Positions 44,626 through 58,393 of a stretch of 64,000 bases of DNA are shown here, piece after piece; within the stretch, counting starts at the first letter, position 1; the number at the start of each line of letters is the position of its first letter. Below the pieces are notes generated by a model. That model saw nothing but the letters and a program-made list of their open reading frames with translations, was not told the DNA's origin and did not search any database. The position numbers and the translations under genes are program-made. The stretch lies in contig NKIM01000004.1 of the NCBI GenBank assembly GCA_002255955.1, positions 141,899-205,898 on the forward strand, written 5' to 3'. Source of the DNA: Burkholderiales bacterium PBB2. Lineage in GTDB: Bacteria; Pseudomonadota; Gammaproteobacteria; Burkholderiales; Burkholderiaceae_C.

Positions 44626-47490
44626 TCACAAACCCAGTTCAAGTTTCAATCGGCTCACCTCGGGCGTCAGGGGTAGTTTGGGTTGAGCGTTGAGTGCTGC
44701 CGTCAACTCCTCCTTGGCTTCGGCCTTGCGATTCAGCTTGGCCAGGGCAAAGGCCAGGTGGTAGCGAATTTCTCCATTGCTGGGGCTGCGCAGGCGGGCT
44801 TCACGCAAATGTCGCAGGCCGCCTTCGATATTGCCCCGCTGAACCAGGATCCAACCCAGGGTATCGGCGGCATCGGCATTGCCGGGTGCTTGCTTCAGCG
44901 CTTTTTCTGCCACGGCGACCGCGCCTGCGTCACCCATGCGTTGCAGCAGTTGGGCGTAGTTCAGCTGAATGCCAATGTCGCTGGGTTGCAGGGCCAGAAT
45001 TTGTTGGTAATTCTTTTTGGCCGCTTCGTTGCGGCCGGCCTGCATTTGCACGCCCGCCACGGCTTTCAAGGCCGTGATGTCGTTTGGCGATTTTTTGGCC
45101 CACCCTTCCAGCATGGCCAGCGCCTTGTCCAGTTCGCCAGCGGCGACCAGGGCACGGGCCAGCAAGATGGCATTCGGGGTGCTCGGTTCTTTCTCGAACA
45201 CGGTGCGATACCCAGCCTGGGCCGCGGCAAACTGACCGCGCGACATGGCAACATGAGCGCCCACCAGCGCTGTCTGCACTTTGCCCGGGTGCGTGCTGTT
45301 CAGGGTCTTGAGTGCGGCGTCGACCTTGGCCGGGTCGCCTCGCCGGGCTTCCACCTCGACCTGCAGCAGCAGGGCGCCGAGATCGCCGGTTTGAGACTGC
45401 AAGGCTTTTTGCACGTTGTAGGTGGCGCCATCGACATTCCCAGCTGCCAACTGCATGCGTCCGATCTGCACTTGCTGCGGGGCGTCGAAGTCCGCCACCC
45501 GGGTGGCCTCTTGCAGTACCTGGCGGGCGTTGTTGCCATCATTCAGGGCCAGGTACACGCGGGCGAGTGAGAGCAGGGCTGGCAGCTTGCTGGAGTAGTT
45601 GGCGGCCAGCGCCTTGGCCAAGGGCAGAGCCAGGTCGGGCTGGCGCTGTTCCATGTAGAGCTCAACCAGCATCAGGCCCGGGCGGGCGTCGACACGCTGC
45701 ACTTCGTGGGCGTGTTTCAGATGGGCGATGGCTTCATTGGGGCGCTTGGCACGCAGCTCCAGAATGGCCAGCTGGTAGAGCAGTTCGGCGTCGTCCTTGT
45801 TGCCGCCTTCGAGCAGTTTTTCCAGCCGCTTGCGAGCGGGCTCGAACTTGCTTTCCTCCATGTCCAGCCAGGACAGATTGATGGCGGCCGGGCGGAAGTT
45901 CGGGTCTTTTTGCAGCAGCTGCATGAAGGTGTCGCGTGCGCCCTTTTTGTCGCCCGAGCGGCCTTTGATGTTGCCCAGGAAGTTGAGCATGGTCAGGTTG
46001 TCGGGCTCGCGCTTGACGATGGCTTGCGCGGTCTGCAGGGCTTTGGCGGTCTGGCCTTGGTTCAGGTAGACATTGGCCAGCTGAACGCCGGCGCGGCCAT
46101 CACCGGGCGTTGCAGCAAAGGCTTTCTCCAGATTGGCCAGACCGAGCTTGTCCTGGCCCAGGCTGAGCTGGCTGAAACCCAGTTCGCGGATGGCCGAGGA
46201 CGAGCCGCCGCGGGCGGCCGATTTTTCGAAGAACTCGCTGGCCTGGACATAGCGCTTGCGGGCCATATTGACTGTGCCGAGCAGGAACAGCACCTGTGGG
46301 TCTTCCGGGTTGATGCGCTGCGCGCCCTCCAGCAGAATCATGGCCCGGCCGTAGTCACGGGTGTCCACCAGGATGGAGGCCAGCATCACCTGGGCGGCGT
46401 AGTTCTTGCTGTTCAGGCCCAGCAAGATGTCGAGGTAGCCACGTGCTTTTTCGGGGTTGCCGAGCGCGCGGTGGGACATGGCGCCCGCCAGCAGCAAGGG
46501 GTCATTGCCTGCCAGCACCTCGGGGGAAATCGCATCGATCAGGTCCACCGCATTGGCGAATGCGGTCTTGGCGGTGGTTAGATCGCCCTTGCGGTTGGCC
46601 AGGAAACCGCGCAGGAAGGATGCTCGCGGGTCTTCCAGTTCCCATTCCACCAGTTGGTCCAGGTCTTTGCTGGCCTCGGCTTCTTGGTTCAAACCGATCT
46701 GGATGGAGGCGCGAGCCACCCGCGCATCGACCTGCTTGGGGTTGATCTTGAGTGCGCGGTCCTGTGCCGCCAGCGCGCCCTTCAAGTCTTGCTGGCCTTG
46801 CAGAATCGTGCCCAGGGTGTACCAGGCGCCGGCTTCGTTGGGTGACAGCTCGGTACCCTTGATCGCCGAGGCTTTGGCCTTGTCGCGTTCGCCCAGGCGC
46901 AGCAGCATCGGCGCTTCTGCGGTCCAGGGGCTGCCCGAGCGGGGGTTGAGCGCCTTGGCCTCGGCAAAGCTCTTGGCGGCCTGGGTGACGTTGCCTGACA
47001 TGGCGTAGGCGGAGCCACGCAAGGTCAGCACCTCGGCTTGCGCGTTGGTGGGCAGGCCGCTGGTGGTGATTTGGTCGATCAGTTTCTTGCGGTCACCCAG
47101 CAGCAGATAGATCTGCGCCATGGGAACCGCCACCTCGCTGCGGCTGACCCCTTGCTTCAGCGCTTCCTCCAGCGCCGCTTCGGCAGCCTTCAACTCACCT
47201 TGACCGAGCAAGACCTTGCCCAGCAGCAGGTGTGCCGCCAGCATCTTCTGATCTTCCTGGATGGAGTTTTTCAGCTGGATGATGGCGCCCGGCAGATCGC
47301 CACGCTCGAACCGGCGCAGGCCATCTTCGTAATAGGTCGAGGCTTTGTCAGCCGCGGCCAGGCTCCAGGGGGAGCCGCTTAAGAGCAGCAGGCCGAGCAC
47401 CAGAGGGCGAAGCAGGCGAGGAGCCAGGGACGGGGTCGAGGTGGGCGTAGACGACGTAGACGAAGAAGCGGGCAGATGTTTGGATCGCAT
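44626..47490 (-). CDS. prsT: PEP-CTERM system TPR-repeat protein PrsT
   Basis: 954 residues. An export signal (hydrophobic LLRPLVLGLLLLSGSP, about 25-40, cleavage near LAA-AD) is followed by tandem tetratricopeptide repeats over essentially the whole length, e.g. YYEDGLRRFERGDLPGAIIQ, AGAWYTLGTILQGQQDLKGA, ADAADTLGWILVQRGNIEGG. Size, repeat pattern and association match the PrsT family, which accompanies exosortase/EPS loci and is thought to help assembly or sorting. PrsT is usually a lipoprotein, but no lipobox cysteine is seen here. Start at MRSKHLPA is chosen; an upstream in-frame ATG adds 43 residues without signal-like character. Confidence 0.88.
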   Translation of the reverse strand: MRSKHLPASSSTSSTPTSTPSLAPRLLRPLVLGLLLLSGSPWSLAAADKASTYYEDGLRRFERGDLPGAIIQLKNSIQEDQKMLAAHLLLGKVLLGQGELKAAEAALEEALKQGVSRSEVAVPMAQIYLLLGDRKKLIDQITTSGLPTNAQAEVLTLRGSAYAMSGNVTQAAKSFAEAKALNPRSGSPWTAEAPMLLRLGERDKAKASAIKGTELSPNEAGAWYTLGTILQGQQDLKGALAAQDRALKINPKQVDARVARASIQIGLNQEAEASKDLDQLVEWELEDPRASFLRGFLANRKGDLTTAKTAFANAVDLIDAISPEVLAGNDPLLLAGAMSHRALGNPEKARGYLDILLGLNSKNYAAQVMLASILVDTRDYGRAMILLEGAQRINPEDPQVLFLLGTVNMARKRYVQASEFFEKSAARGGSSSAIRELGFSQLSLGQDKLGLANLEKAFAATPGDGRAGVQLANVYLNQGQTAKALQTAQAIVKREPDNLTMLNFLGNIKGRSGDKKGARDTFMQLLQKDPNFRPAAINLSWLDMEESKFEPARKRLEKLLEGGNKDDAELLYQLAILELRAKRPNEAIAHLKHAHEVQRVDARPGLMLVELYMEQRQPDLALPLAKALAANYSSKLPALLSLARVYLALNDGNNARQVLQEATRVADFDAPQQVQIGRMQLAAGNVDGATYNVQKALQSQTGDLGALLLQVEVEARRGDPAKVDAALKTLNSTHPGKVQTALVGAHVAMSRGQFAAAQAGYRTVFEKEPSTPNAILLARALVAAGELDKALAMLEGWAKKSPNDITALKAVAGVQMQAGRNEAAKKNYQQILALQPSDIGIQLNYAQLLQRMGDAGAVAVAEKALKQAPGNADAADTLGWILVQRGNIEGGLRHLREARLRSPSNGEIRYHLAFALAKLNRKAEAKEELTAALNAQPKLPLTPEVSRLKLELGL

Positions 47491-47631
47491 GGGCGAAGTA
47501 TCGTCAAGCGCCTGTCGAGGCGGGCGGAATTTATACCGGGAGAGAGGTGTTTCGGTTGGGCTCTGCGAGCCACACGCCGTGGGCCGGGCGCGCGAACCTG
47601 ACGGCCATTTTGAGCGCAAACGCCTGAGACA

Positions 47632-48300
47632 TCAGTAGCGCAGGTCCAGGGTCAGCACGTCATTGTCCCGCTTCATCTGGAAACGGGTCAGGAAGCTGTT
47701 GCCGAGCAGCACATGGCTCATCTGGCTGGGCACGACGATGGCCTCGATATTGCGGACCTCGACATCGCCGATGCGCACCGTATCCAACAGCAGCGCATGG
47801 GCCGGCACGATGCCGTTGGCGGTCTGGGTCATGGTGCGGCGGCCATCGCGGTAGCGCAGGCCCATGCGTTCGGCCTCGGCCTGGCTGATGGAGATGGCGG
47901 TGGCGCCGGTGTCGACCAGAAACTGGGTCGAATGGCCGTTGATATTGCCGACTGTGGTGAAGTGGCCGCCGTGGCCTGAGGAGAGCACAATCTGGCGGCC
48001 GGTGTTGGCCGCGGCGGCGCCGTCGCCCACGCGGCCCGGGGAGGCGCCCAGGGTGAGGCTGAGGCGGCGGCCTTTGACCTCGATGACCGCTTGCGCATCG
48101 GCCAGCGACACCAGCTTCACCCCGCGCACCGTCTCGCCCACGGGCACGGTGCGGGGCTCGCCATCAATCAGTAGCAAGGCCGATTTGGCGCCCAGGCTGC
48201 CGTTGAAGCTGACCACCTGGGCGTGCGCCTGGCTCTGCGCCGCCAGGCCCAGCACCAAGCTCAGCAGCAGTCCGAGGCCGGTGCGTGGGCTCTCAATCAC
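47632..48300 (-). CDS. Secreted retropepsin-like aspartic protease (clan AA)
   Basis: 222 residues. Signal peptide ([17 protein letters not shown], cleavage near AHA-QV), an N-terminal beta segment, and a retropepsin-type domain with the catalytic [13 protein letters not shown] and the C-terminal [11 protein letters not shown] (family TIGR02281-like). Chosen start is a GTG overlapping the yajQ stop region; an ATG at 48327 would extend it by 9 residues. Acts in the periplasm or envelope; substrates unknown. Co-transcribed with yajQ. Confidence 0.85.
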   Translation of the reverse strand: MIESPRTGLGLLLSLVLGLAAQSQAHAQVVSFNGSLGAKSALLLIDGEPRTVPVGETVRGVKLVSLADAQAVIEVKGRRLSLTLGASPGRVGDGAAAANTGRQIVLSSGHGGHFTTVGNINGHSTQFLVDTGATAISISQAEAERMGLRYRDGRRTMTQTANGIVPAHALLLDTVRIGDVEVRNIEAIVVPSQMSHVLLGNSFLTRFQMKRDNDVLTLDLRY

Positions 48301-48787
48301 GGAAATTGCCGTAGTCGAGCGGGACATCGGCCATCTCTTTCTTGAGCATGTTGATGGCCACTTGCAGGTCGTCGCGGTTCTTGCCGGTGACGCGCACCGT
48401 GTCGCCCTGGATGGAGGCCTGCACCTTGATCTTGCTGTTCTTGATGGCCGAGACGATCTTCTTGGCCAGGTCGGACTCAATGCCGTTCTTGATCTTGTAG
48501 ACCTGGCGCACCTTGTCGCCACCGAGCTTTTCGACTTTGTCCTGCTTGTCCAGGAAATTGATGACCACGCCTTGCTTGACCAGCTTGGCGTAGAGCACCG
48601 CCTCGATCTGCTCCAGCTGGAAGTCACTCTCGCCCACCGAGTGAATTTCCTTTTCTTTTTCCTTCAGCGTGACTTCGGCAGCCGTGCCCTTGAAATCGAA
48701 GCGGGTGCTGATTTCCTTGATGCTGTTGTCGACCCCGTTGCGGATCTTGACCATATCGGCTTCAAGGGTGGTGTCAAAACTGGGCAT
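48293..48787 (-). CDS. yajQ: YajQ-family nucleotide-binding protein (c-di-GMP effector class)
   Basis: 164 residues: [39 protein letters not shown], and [17 protein letters not shown], the DUF520/YajQ signature. Some homologues bind c-di-GMP and modulate transcription or translation. Divergent from murB across 65 bp. It overlaps the start of the retropepsin gene. Confidence 0.95.
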   Translation of the reverse strand: MPSFDTTLEADMVKIRNGVDNSIKEISTRFDFKGTAAEVTLKEKEKEIHSVGESDFQLEQIEAVLYAKLVKQGVVINFLDKQDKVEKLGGDKVRQVYKIKNGIESDLAKKIVSAIKNSKIKVQASIQGDTVRVTGKNRDDLQVAINMLKKEMADVPLDYGNFRD

Positions 48788-48852
48788 ATGGATGAACTTC
48801 TTATTTCTGGTGGAGGGCGGGAGAGTCCGCCTTGATCTGGGAAAATTCTGCC

Positions 48853-49929
48853 ATGTCGCAACCCGCTGTAAATCCCCCGAATGAGCTGACCGCCCCCGCC
48901 TTGCGGGTGGAGCGCGATGTCAATCTCAAGTCTTGCAATACCTTTGGCCTGCCGGCCACGGCGCGCTGCCTGGTGCGCATCCGCGAAGCGGCCGATGTGC
49001 GCCGTGTGGTGGACCACCCGGAGCTGGGCCGTGCACCCAAGTTTGTGCTCGGCGGCGGAAGCAATCTGGTGCTGACCAAAGACCTCGACGCTGTGGTGTT
49101 GAAGATGGAGATTCCAGGCTTGCGACTGCTGGAAGAACGTGCGGACGCCTGGATTATCGAGGCAGGCGCCGGCGTGCCCTGGCATGAGTTGGTGCGCTGG
49201 TGCGTGGAGCAGGGCTATCCGGGCCTGGAAAACATGGCCCTGATCCCGGGCACGGTGGGCGCCGCGCCGGTGCAGAACATCGGCGCCTACGGCCTGGAGA
49301 TGAAAGACCGGCTCGACAGCGTCGAGGTGATGGACCTGGTCACCGGTCGGCCGGTGCGTTTGCCGGCCGAGGTTTGCAAGCTGGCTTACCGCGACAGCGT
49401 GTTCAAGCAAAGCGGCCCGGGTGGCCTGGCCGGCAAGAGCGTGATCACCTCGGTGCGCCTGCGCCTGCCCAAGCCCTGGCAGCCGGTGCTGGGTTATCTG
49501 GAGCTGGAGCGCAAGATGGCCGAGACCGGCATCAGCGCCCCGACGCCGCGCCAGATCTTCGATTGGGTTTGCGCCATCCGCCGCGCCAAGCTGCCCGATC
49601 CGGCCGTGATCGGCAATGCCGGCAGCTTCTTCAAGAACCCGGTGGTCACGCCCGAGCAATGCCGCGACATCATCGGCCGCGACCCTGGCATCGTTCACTA
49701 CCCCATGCCCGATGGCAGCATCAAGCTGGCTGCCGGTTGGATGATCGATGCCTGCGGTTGGAAGGGCAAGACGGTGGGCGGCGCGGCCGTGTACGAAAAG
49801 CAGGCCCTGGTGTTGGTCAACCGCGGCGAGGCGCGTGGTGCCGAGGTGGTGACCCTGGCACGGGCGATCCAAGAAAGCGTCTACGGCCGTTTCGGTATTC
49901 GTCTGGAGCCGGAGCCAGTCCTGCTCTGA
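48853..49929 (+). CDS. murB: UDP-N-acetylmuramate dehydrogenase
   Basis: 358 residues when started at MSQPAVNPP (an upstream TTG would add 7). FAD-binding domain with [13 protein letters not shown] and [13 protein letters not shown], the substrate-site YRDSVFKQ, and the C-terminal [20 protein letters not shown]. Type I MurB length. Reduces UDP-GlcNAc enolpyruvate to UDP-MurNAc in peptidoglycan precursor synthesis. Confidence 0.96.
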   Translation: MSQPAVNPPNELTAPALRVERDVNLKSCNTFGLPATARCLVRIREAADVRRVVDHPELGRAPKFVLGGGSNLVLTKDLDAVVLKMEIPGLRLLEERADAWIIEAGAGVPWHELVRWCVEQGYPGLENMALIPGTVGAAPVQNIGAYGLEMKDRLDSVEVMDLVTGRPVRLPAEVCKLAYRDSVFKQSGPGGLAGKSVITSVRLRLPKPWQPVLGYLELERKMAETGISAPTPRQIFDWVCAIRRAKLPDPAVIGNAGSFFKNPVVTPEQCRDIIGRDPGIVHYPMPDGSIKLAAGWMIDACGWKGKTVGGAAVYEKQALVLVNRGEARGAEVVTLARAIQESVYGRFGIRLEPEPVLL

Positions 49930-49963
49930 TCTTCGGCCGGCCGGCGGCCGCTGCGCCGGGGTG

Positions 49964-52281
<2,318 letters not shown>

Positions 52282-52285
<4 letters not shown>

Positions 52286-52887
52286 CGGACCTCCAAGGCC
52301 TTCAATTGCCAGATGGAGCGGCTGTAGTAGACGCTGCTGCGCAGCTGCGGATCGCTGTCGTAGGGGTAGACGATGAAGAGCGGCCCCTTGTCTCGCAAAG
52401 CGATCGGCTTGCCGTCGATCTGCAGGGCCAGCACCGGTTTGAAACGCGCCGCGTCGCTGACCGGGATGCTGACCTTGTAGTCATTGATGGCCCGCGCTTC
52501 CAGGGTCTGGCCTTGCGCCCCCACCAGCTTCAACACATCTTGCAGCAGCGGGCCGCTGAAGGTGCGCGGTGCCGGGTACCAGGGCGTTTGCGTGTGCAGC
52601 TGCTGCTGGGGCAGGGCGCTGAGCTGGGCCAGATCCAGCTGCACCGTCTTGCCGGCGCCGGCCTTGAGTGCCCCGCTGATGGTCAGCACTGTGGGCGCTT
52701 TCACTGCCGGCTTGCTGTCCACGGCACTGCTTGCCTTGACCGCCAGAGGTACGTTCTGCCCCCAGGCCGTCAAGCTGGCGGTGAGCAGGCTCAGGGCAGC
52801 GAACTTGCGCCAAAGACGGCGGCCGCGGCTTCGTTTCACGGAAGCCGGGCAGGGCGAAGCCAGCAAGGTGCGCGCACGCATCGTCAT
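52282..52887 (-). CDS. Secreted molybdopterin-oxidoreductase-fold protein without Mo-ligand cysteine
   Basis: 201 residues. N-terminal signal ([18 protein letters not shown], cleavage near AWG-QN), then a domain resembling the sulfite-oxidase/YedY molybdopterin-binding fold: [56 protein letters not shown]. The only cysteine is in the signal region, so the Mo-ligating cysteine of true enzymes is absent. Coupled by overlap to the hybrid kinase downstream, it is best read as a periplasmic sensory partner; that is inference. Confidence 0.75.
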
Positions 52888-52933
52888 CGGGCCAGGGGCG
52901 CTGAGAGGGCAGACAGAGATGGGTCGTTGGCGC

Positions 52934-54463
<1,530 letters not shown>

Positions 54464-55339
54464 TCAAAAGCCGGCGCCCGGTTGGGCGAGGTACTGCTGT
54501 TCGGCCTCGGTGGAGGCCCGGCCCAGCAGGGCATTGCGATGAGGAAAACGGCCGAACTGCGCGATCACCTGCTGGTGGCGGTGGGCGTAGTCGGTCGCGC
54601 CGGCCAGGCGTGCGTCTTCGGCAGCCAGGGCTTCGAAGGCCTGCACGCAGCGGTTTTGCAGGCCCAGGTCTTCGGCATGTTCGAGCGGCATGAGCATGAA
54701 CCAGCGCTGCAGGGTGGACAGTTCACGGGCTTGCGGCGTGTCCATCAGGCCCAGAGCCAGCTGCAGCGCCAGCGGGTCGCCCGCAAAGGCTCGGGCGCTG
54801 TCGCGGTAGATGTTGCGGGTGAACTGGTCCAGCAGCAGGATGCGCGCGAGGCGAGCTTGCGCGTTGTCGCCCCAATGGCTCAGGCCTTGTTGCAAGACCT
54901 GTTCGACCAGGGCGCCAAAACGGCTGCGGATCTCTTCATCGGTGGCTGCGCTCTTGGTGAACCAGAGCGGGCGCACCTGGTCATCGTCAGCACTGCCCAG
55001 CGTGCCGAACCAATAGTTGAGCACGGCCTGGGCCTCCGCCGGCAGGCGCAGGCGCTGCCATTGCGGGTGGCGTTGCAGATAGGCCTCGACATAGCTGCAG
55101 CCGGGCAGCAGGGGCAGACCGAGGCCTGCAGCCCAGCGCAAGCCGTGCGCCACCAGCTGGCCGGCCAGGCCGCGGCCTTGCAGGGCTGGCGCCGTTCCCG
55201 TGTGAGTGAAGACCAGGTCGCGGCCGCTGAGCTGGTAATCCAGCTCGATTTGCTGGCCGTCGACCAGGGCCGAAAAACGGCCTTGAATCGCGCCGCCGGC
55301 GCCGCTCTCGCTGTGGTGTTGGATGTCGAGTGTGCTCAT
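54464..55339 (-). CDS. GNAT-like domain fused to DUF924 domain
   Basis: 291 residues with two modules. Residues 1-95 match small CG-type (YjdJ-like) acetyltransferases: LDYQLSGRDLVFTHTGTAPALQGRGLAGQLV, the last part resembling the CoA loop, and LPGCSYVEAYLQRHPQW. Residues about 100-285 are DUF924: AVLNYWFGTL, RILLLDQFTRNIYRDSARAFAGD, FMLMPLEHAEDLGLQ and FGRFPHRNALLGR. Both families usually occur as separate proteins. No function is known for DUF924. It lies 4 bp after the prolyl oligopeptidase gene and may be co-transcribed with it. Confidence 0.85.
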   Translation of the reverse strand: MSTLDIQHHSESGAGGAIQGRFSALVDGQQIELDYQLSGRDLVFTHTGTAPALQGRGLAGQLVAHGLRWAAGLGLPLLPGCSYVEAYLQRHPQWQRLRLPAEAQAVLNYWFGTLGSADDDQVRPLWFTKSAATDEEIRSRFGALVEQVLQQGLSHWGDNAQARLARILLLDQFTRNIYRDSARAFAGDPLALQLALGLMDTPQARELSTLQRWFMLMPLEHAEDLGLQNRCVQAFEALAAEDARLAGATDYAHRHQQVIAQFGRFPHRNALLGRASTEAEQQYLAQPGAGF

Positions 55340-55343
55340 GACT

Positions 55344-57533
55344 TCAGCGTCCCAGTTGTTGCCAGAGGTAGCTGTATTCCAGCGCTTGCAGCGTGGCGCG
55401 CTGCTCGTTGTCGGCCGCGCCACCGTGGCCGCCCTCGGTGTTCTCGAAGTAGTAGAGCGGGTGGCCCTGCTCCAGCATCAGCGCCGCCATCTTGCGGGCG
55501 TGGCCAGGGTGGACGCGGTCGTCGCGGGTCGAGGTGGTGAACAGCACTTTCGGGTACTTCACACCGGGCCTGACGTTCTGGTAGGGGCTGTACTTGGAGA
55601 TGAAGCTCCACTCCTCGGCGCGGTCCGGGTCGCCGTACTCGGCCATCCAGGAAGCGCCGGCCAGCAGTTGGTGGTAGCGGCCCATGTCCAGCAGCGGAAC
55701 CTGGCAGACCACGGCGTTGAACAGATCGGGCCGCTGCACAAATGTGGCGCCGACCAGCAGGCCACCGTTGCTGCCGCCCATGATGCCCAGATGCCGGGGC
55801 GAGCTGATCTTGCGGGCGATCAGGTCTTCGGCCACAGCGATGAAATCGTCGTAGCTGCGCTGCTTGTTGGCCTTGACGGCCGACTGGTGCCAGGCCGGGC
55901 CGAACTCGCCGCCGCCCCGGATATTGGCCAGCACGAACACGCCGCCGCGGCTGTACCAGGCACGGCCGAAGCCGCCCGAGTAGAAGGGCTGCATGGACGC
56001 CTCAAAGCCGCCGTAGCCGTAGAGCAGGGTGGGGTTCTGGCCATCCAGGGCAACACCTTCCGGCCGCACCACGAAGTAGGGCACGCGGGTGCCGTCCTTG
56101 CTGGTGGCGAAGTGTTGCTCGGCCTTGAGGCCGCGGGCCTCGAACTTGGCCGCGCGAGCCTTCAGCAGCTCGCGCGCGTCGCTGCCAGCGCGGGCGAGGA
56201 AGAGGCTGTCGGGGGTCAGAAAGTCCGCGTAATTGACGAGGTAGTGCTCGGCCAGCTCGTCCTGGGCCAGCTCGCTGTCATGCAGAGCCTGAAGATGCAG
56301 GGTGCCGGGGAAGGGCGCCTGGATCTGGCGGTGGCGGGCCGGGCGGCCGGGCGCAAAGGTCCACTCTTCCAGCTTGCTGGCCACCTGGTCGTTGATATTG
56401 AGTACCAGGTGCTGGCGGGTGGTGATATAGCTGTCCAGCGAGCGAGTGGCGCTGGGCTTGAACAAGGTGCTGAACTTGCGCTCGCCGCGGATGAAGGCCG
56501 CCGCCGGCGCGCTCAGCAAGCTGCCGGCGGCGTGCCGCACGCCGCCGACGCGCCAGTCTTTGCGCGGCTGCAGCAGCGCGCGGGCGCCCCAGAAGCTCAG
56601 CTGCACATCGGTGGGCACATCGAGGGCCCGGAGCTTGTCGCTCTGCAGCAGGAAATAGCGCTGGTTGTAAAAGTCCAGCGCGCGGCTGAACACGGTGCGC
56701 TCATGGCCGGGCGTCCGGTCCACCATCACCGACACGGCCACGTCCTGAGCCTGGCCCTCGAACACTGTGCGGGCCTGGGCCAGCGGCGTGCCGCGCTGCC
56801 AGCGCTTGATCACCCGCGGGTAGCCCGAGTCGGTCAGGCTGCCGGGGCCGAAATCGCTGGCCACATAGAGGTGGTCGGCATCAATCCAGTTGACCTCGCT
56901 CTTGGCCTCAGGCAGGACGAAGCCGTCGGCCACGAACTGCTTGCTGACGGTATCGAACTCGCGCAGCACATGGGCGTCCGAGCCGCCGCGCGACAGCGAG
57001 ATCAGGCAGCGGCGGTACTCGGGCGACAGGCAATGGGCGCCGGCAAACACCCAGCTCTCGCCCTCGGCGGCGCCGAGCGCGTCCAGGTCCAGCACGGTTT
57101 CCCAGGCGGGGCTGGCTTTTTTGTACTCGGCCAGGCTGCTGCGGCGCCACAGGCCGCGCTTGTGGTTCTGGTCTTGCCAGAGGTTGTAGACCCAGGCGCC
57201 CTTGCGGCTGATCTGCGGGATGCGGTCGCTAGCGTTGAGCAGGTCCAGCATCTCGCGGCGCAGGCCCGGGTACTCGGGGCGGGCTTGCAGCTCAGCGAGG
57301 GTGAGCTGGTTGCGTTCCTTGACCCAGGCCAGGGCGCGCTCGCCTTGCACCTCTTCCAGCCATTGACGCGGATCGGTGCTGGCTGCTTCGGGTGTTTGGC
57401 CGGGTGTCTGGCCGGGTGTCTGGCTCAAGGCAGGGGCGCTGGTGGTCATGGTCATCAGTCCGAACAGGGCCAGGGACAGGGCGCGGGCGCCGAAGGCGTG
57501 CCGGCGCGACTGGGTTTGGGAGCTTGAGTTCAT
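55344..57533 (-). CDS. Secreted prolyl oligopeptidase-family serine peptidase (S9A)
   Basis: 729 residues. Exported: an RR-containing signal (SRRHAFGARALSLALFGLM) with Sec- or Tat-like character, then a Pro/Gln-rich TPGQ repeat, a beta-propeller (about 60-450) and an alpha/beta-hydrolase domain. Catalytic triad Ser588 in GGSNGGLLVG, Asp near 671-672 in TRDDRVHPGH and His703 in EGGHGGAAD. Cleaves short peptides after proline, in the periplasm. An in-frame ATG 9 nt upstream is an alternative start. Confidence 0.92.
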   Translation of the reverse strand: MNSSSQTQSRRHAFGARALSLALFGLMTMTTSAPALSQTPGQTPGQTPEAASTDPRQWLEEVQGERALAWVKERNQLTLAELQARPEYPGLRREMLDLLNASDRIPQISRKGAWVYNLWQDQNHKRGLWRRSSLAEYKKASPAWETVLDLDALGAAEGESWVFAGAHCLSPEYRRCLISLSRGGSDAHVLREFDTVSKQFVADGFVLPEAKSEVNWIDADHLYVASDFGPGSLTDSGYPRVIKRWQRGTPLAQARTVFEGQAQDVAVSVMVDRTPGHERTVFSRALDFYNQRYFLLQSDKLRALDVPTDVQLSFWGARALLQPRKDWRVGGVRHAAGSLLSAPAAAFIRGERKFSTLFKPSATRSLDSYITTRQHLVLNINDQVASKLEEWTFAPGRPARHRQIQAPFPGTLHLQALHDSELAQDELAEHYLVNYADFLTPDSLFLARAGSDARELLKARAAKFEARGLKAEQHFATSKDGTRVPYFVVRPEGVALDGQNPTLLYGYGGFEASMQPFYSGGFGRAWYSRGGVFVLANIRGGGEFGPAWHQSAVKANKQRSYDDFIAVAEDLIARKISSPRHLGIMGGSNGGLLVGATFVQRPDLFNAVVCQVPLLDMGRYHQLLAGASWMAEYGDPDRAEEWSFISKYSPYQNVRPGVKYPKVLFTTSTRDDRVHPGHARKMAALMLEQGHPLYYFENTEGGHGGAADNEQRATLQALEYSYLWQQLGR
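57389..57424 (-). repeat. 12-bp tandem repeat, three copies (TPGQ linker)
   Basis: Three consecutive 12-bp units (CGGGTGT[T/C]TGGC on the plus strand) encode TPGQ-TPGQ-TPEA-type repeats just after the signal peptide of the oligopeptidase. Copy number may vary between strains. Confidence 0.8.
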
Positions 57534-57640
57534 GGCGAGCATCCTAGGTGCAGCGACGCGGCGCGCCGCAGCGGCTTGTTGGGGTGTGCGAATAGTGGAT
57601 CGCAAGACCGCAGCGGTGGCCAGCGGCTTCCAGCTTCCAC

Positions 57641-58204
57641 TCACTCGTCGGCCGGCCGCTTCAGCGCGATCGGGTTGATCTCGACCGAGCTCTCGGCGGT
57701 GGAGACGTAAATGCCGCCGTCCTGCACCGTCACTTGCAGCTGCATGCTGCGTTGGGCCAGAGCGGCCAGTGCCTGCGATTGTTCGGCCGGGATCTGCCAG
57801 ACCGCCAGGCGCGGGCAGCGCTGCAGCTTGGATTCGATGCCCGCCCACCAGATCGGCGTGCTGTAGGCATAGCCGTAGACCGACACCTTCTCCGCCCGGC
57901 CATGGGCCTTGAGCAGGCGGCGGTCGTCGGGCTGCCCCAGGTCGATCCAGTGCAGGATGTCGCCGGTCAGGTCGCGCTGCCAGAGTTCGGGCTCTTCGGC
58001 GTCGGCCAGGCCCTTGCTCAGCTCCAGCTTGCCGCGCAAATCATCGGCCGGCGCATTGAGCGCAAAGGCCAGGATGCGGACCATCATGCGTTCGTCAGTT
58101 TCCGAGGGCTGGCGCGCGATCGTCAGGTTGTGCTCGCCGTAGACATGGCGATCCATGTCGGCGATCTGCAGCTGGGCTTTGTGGATGGTCGCTTTGAGGG
58201 CCAT
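57641..58204 (-). CDS. yaeQ: YaeQ-family protein
   Basis: 187 residues: MALKATIHKAQLQIADMDRHVYG, LTIARQPSETDERMMVRILAFAL and IWWAGIESKLQRCPRLAVWQIP are typical of YaeQ, a PD-(D/E)XK-like fold protein implicated in transcription antitermination in enterobacteria. The biochemical role is unclear. Divergent from the small gene at 58394 across 189 bp. Confidence 0.9.
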   Translation of the reverse strand: MALKATIHKAQLQIADMDRHVYGEHNLTIARQPSETDERMMVRILAFALNAPADDLRGKLELSKGLADAEEPELWQRDLTGDILHWIDLGQPDDRRLLKAHGRAEKVSVYGYAYSTPIWWAGIESKLQRCPRLAVWQIPAEQSQALAALAQRSMQLQVTVQDGGIYVSTAESSVEINPIALKRPADE

Positions 58205-58393
58205 GGCGGGCGCGGTGCTTTCTGCTGTGGAAGAGGCGGCCCCAGGCGCGAGGCGGGCTCGGGGCAATCGCGCATTATCGGGGCTGGCCCTGGCGTCTCG
58301 CGCCGGAGCTCGGCCGCCCAGGCGAAGGCATGGGGGACAATCGGTCGCTTCTCCTCCACTGTCGGCGCCCTGTCGCGCCGCGAAAGCCTTGCC

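Noticed and set aside
55323..57527. A 734-codon plus-strand frame opposite the prolyl oligopeptidase
   Set aside because: Antisense shadow; the minus strand carries an intact catalytic triad and signal peptide.
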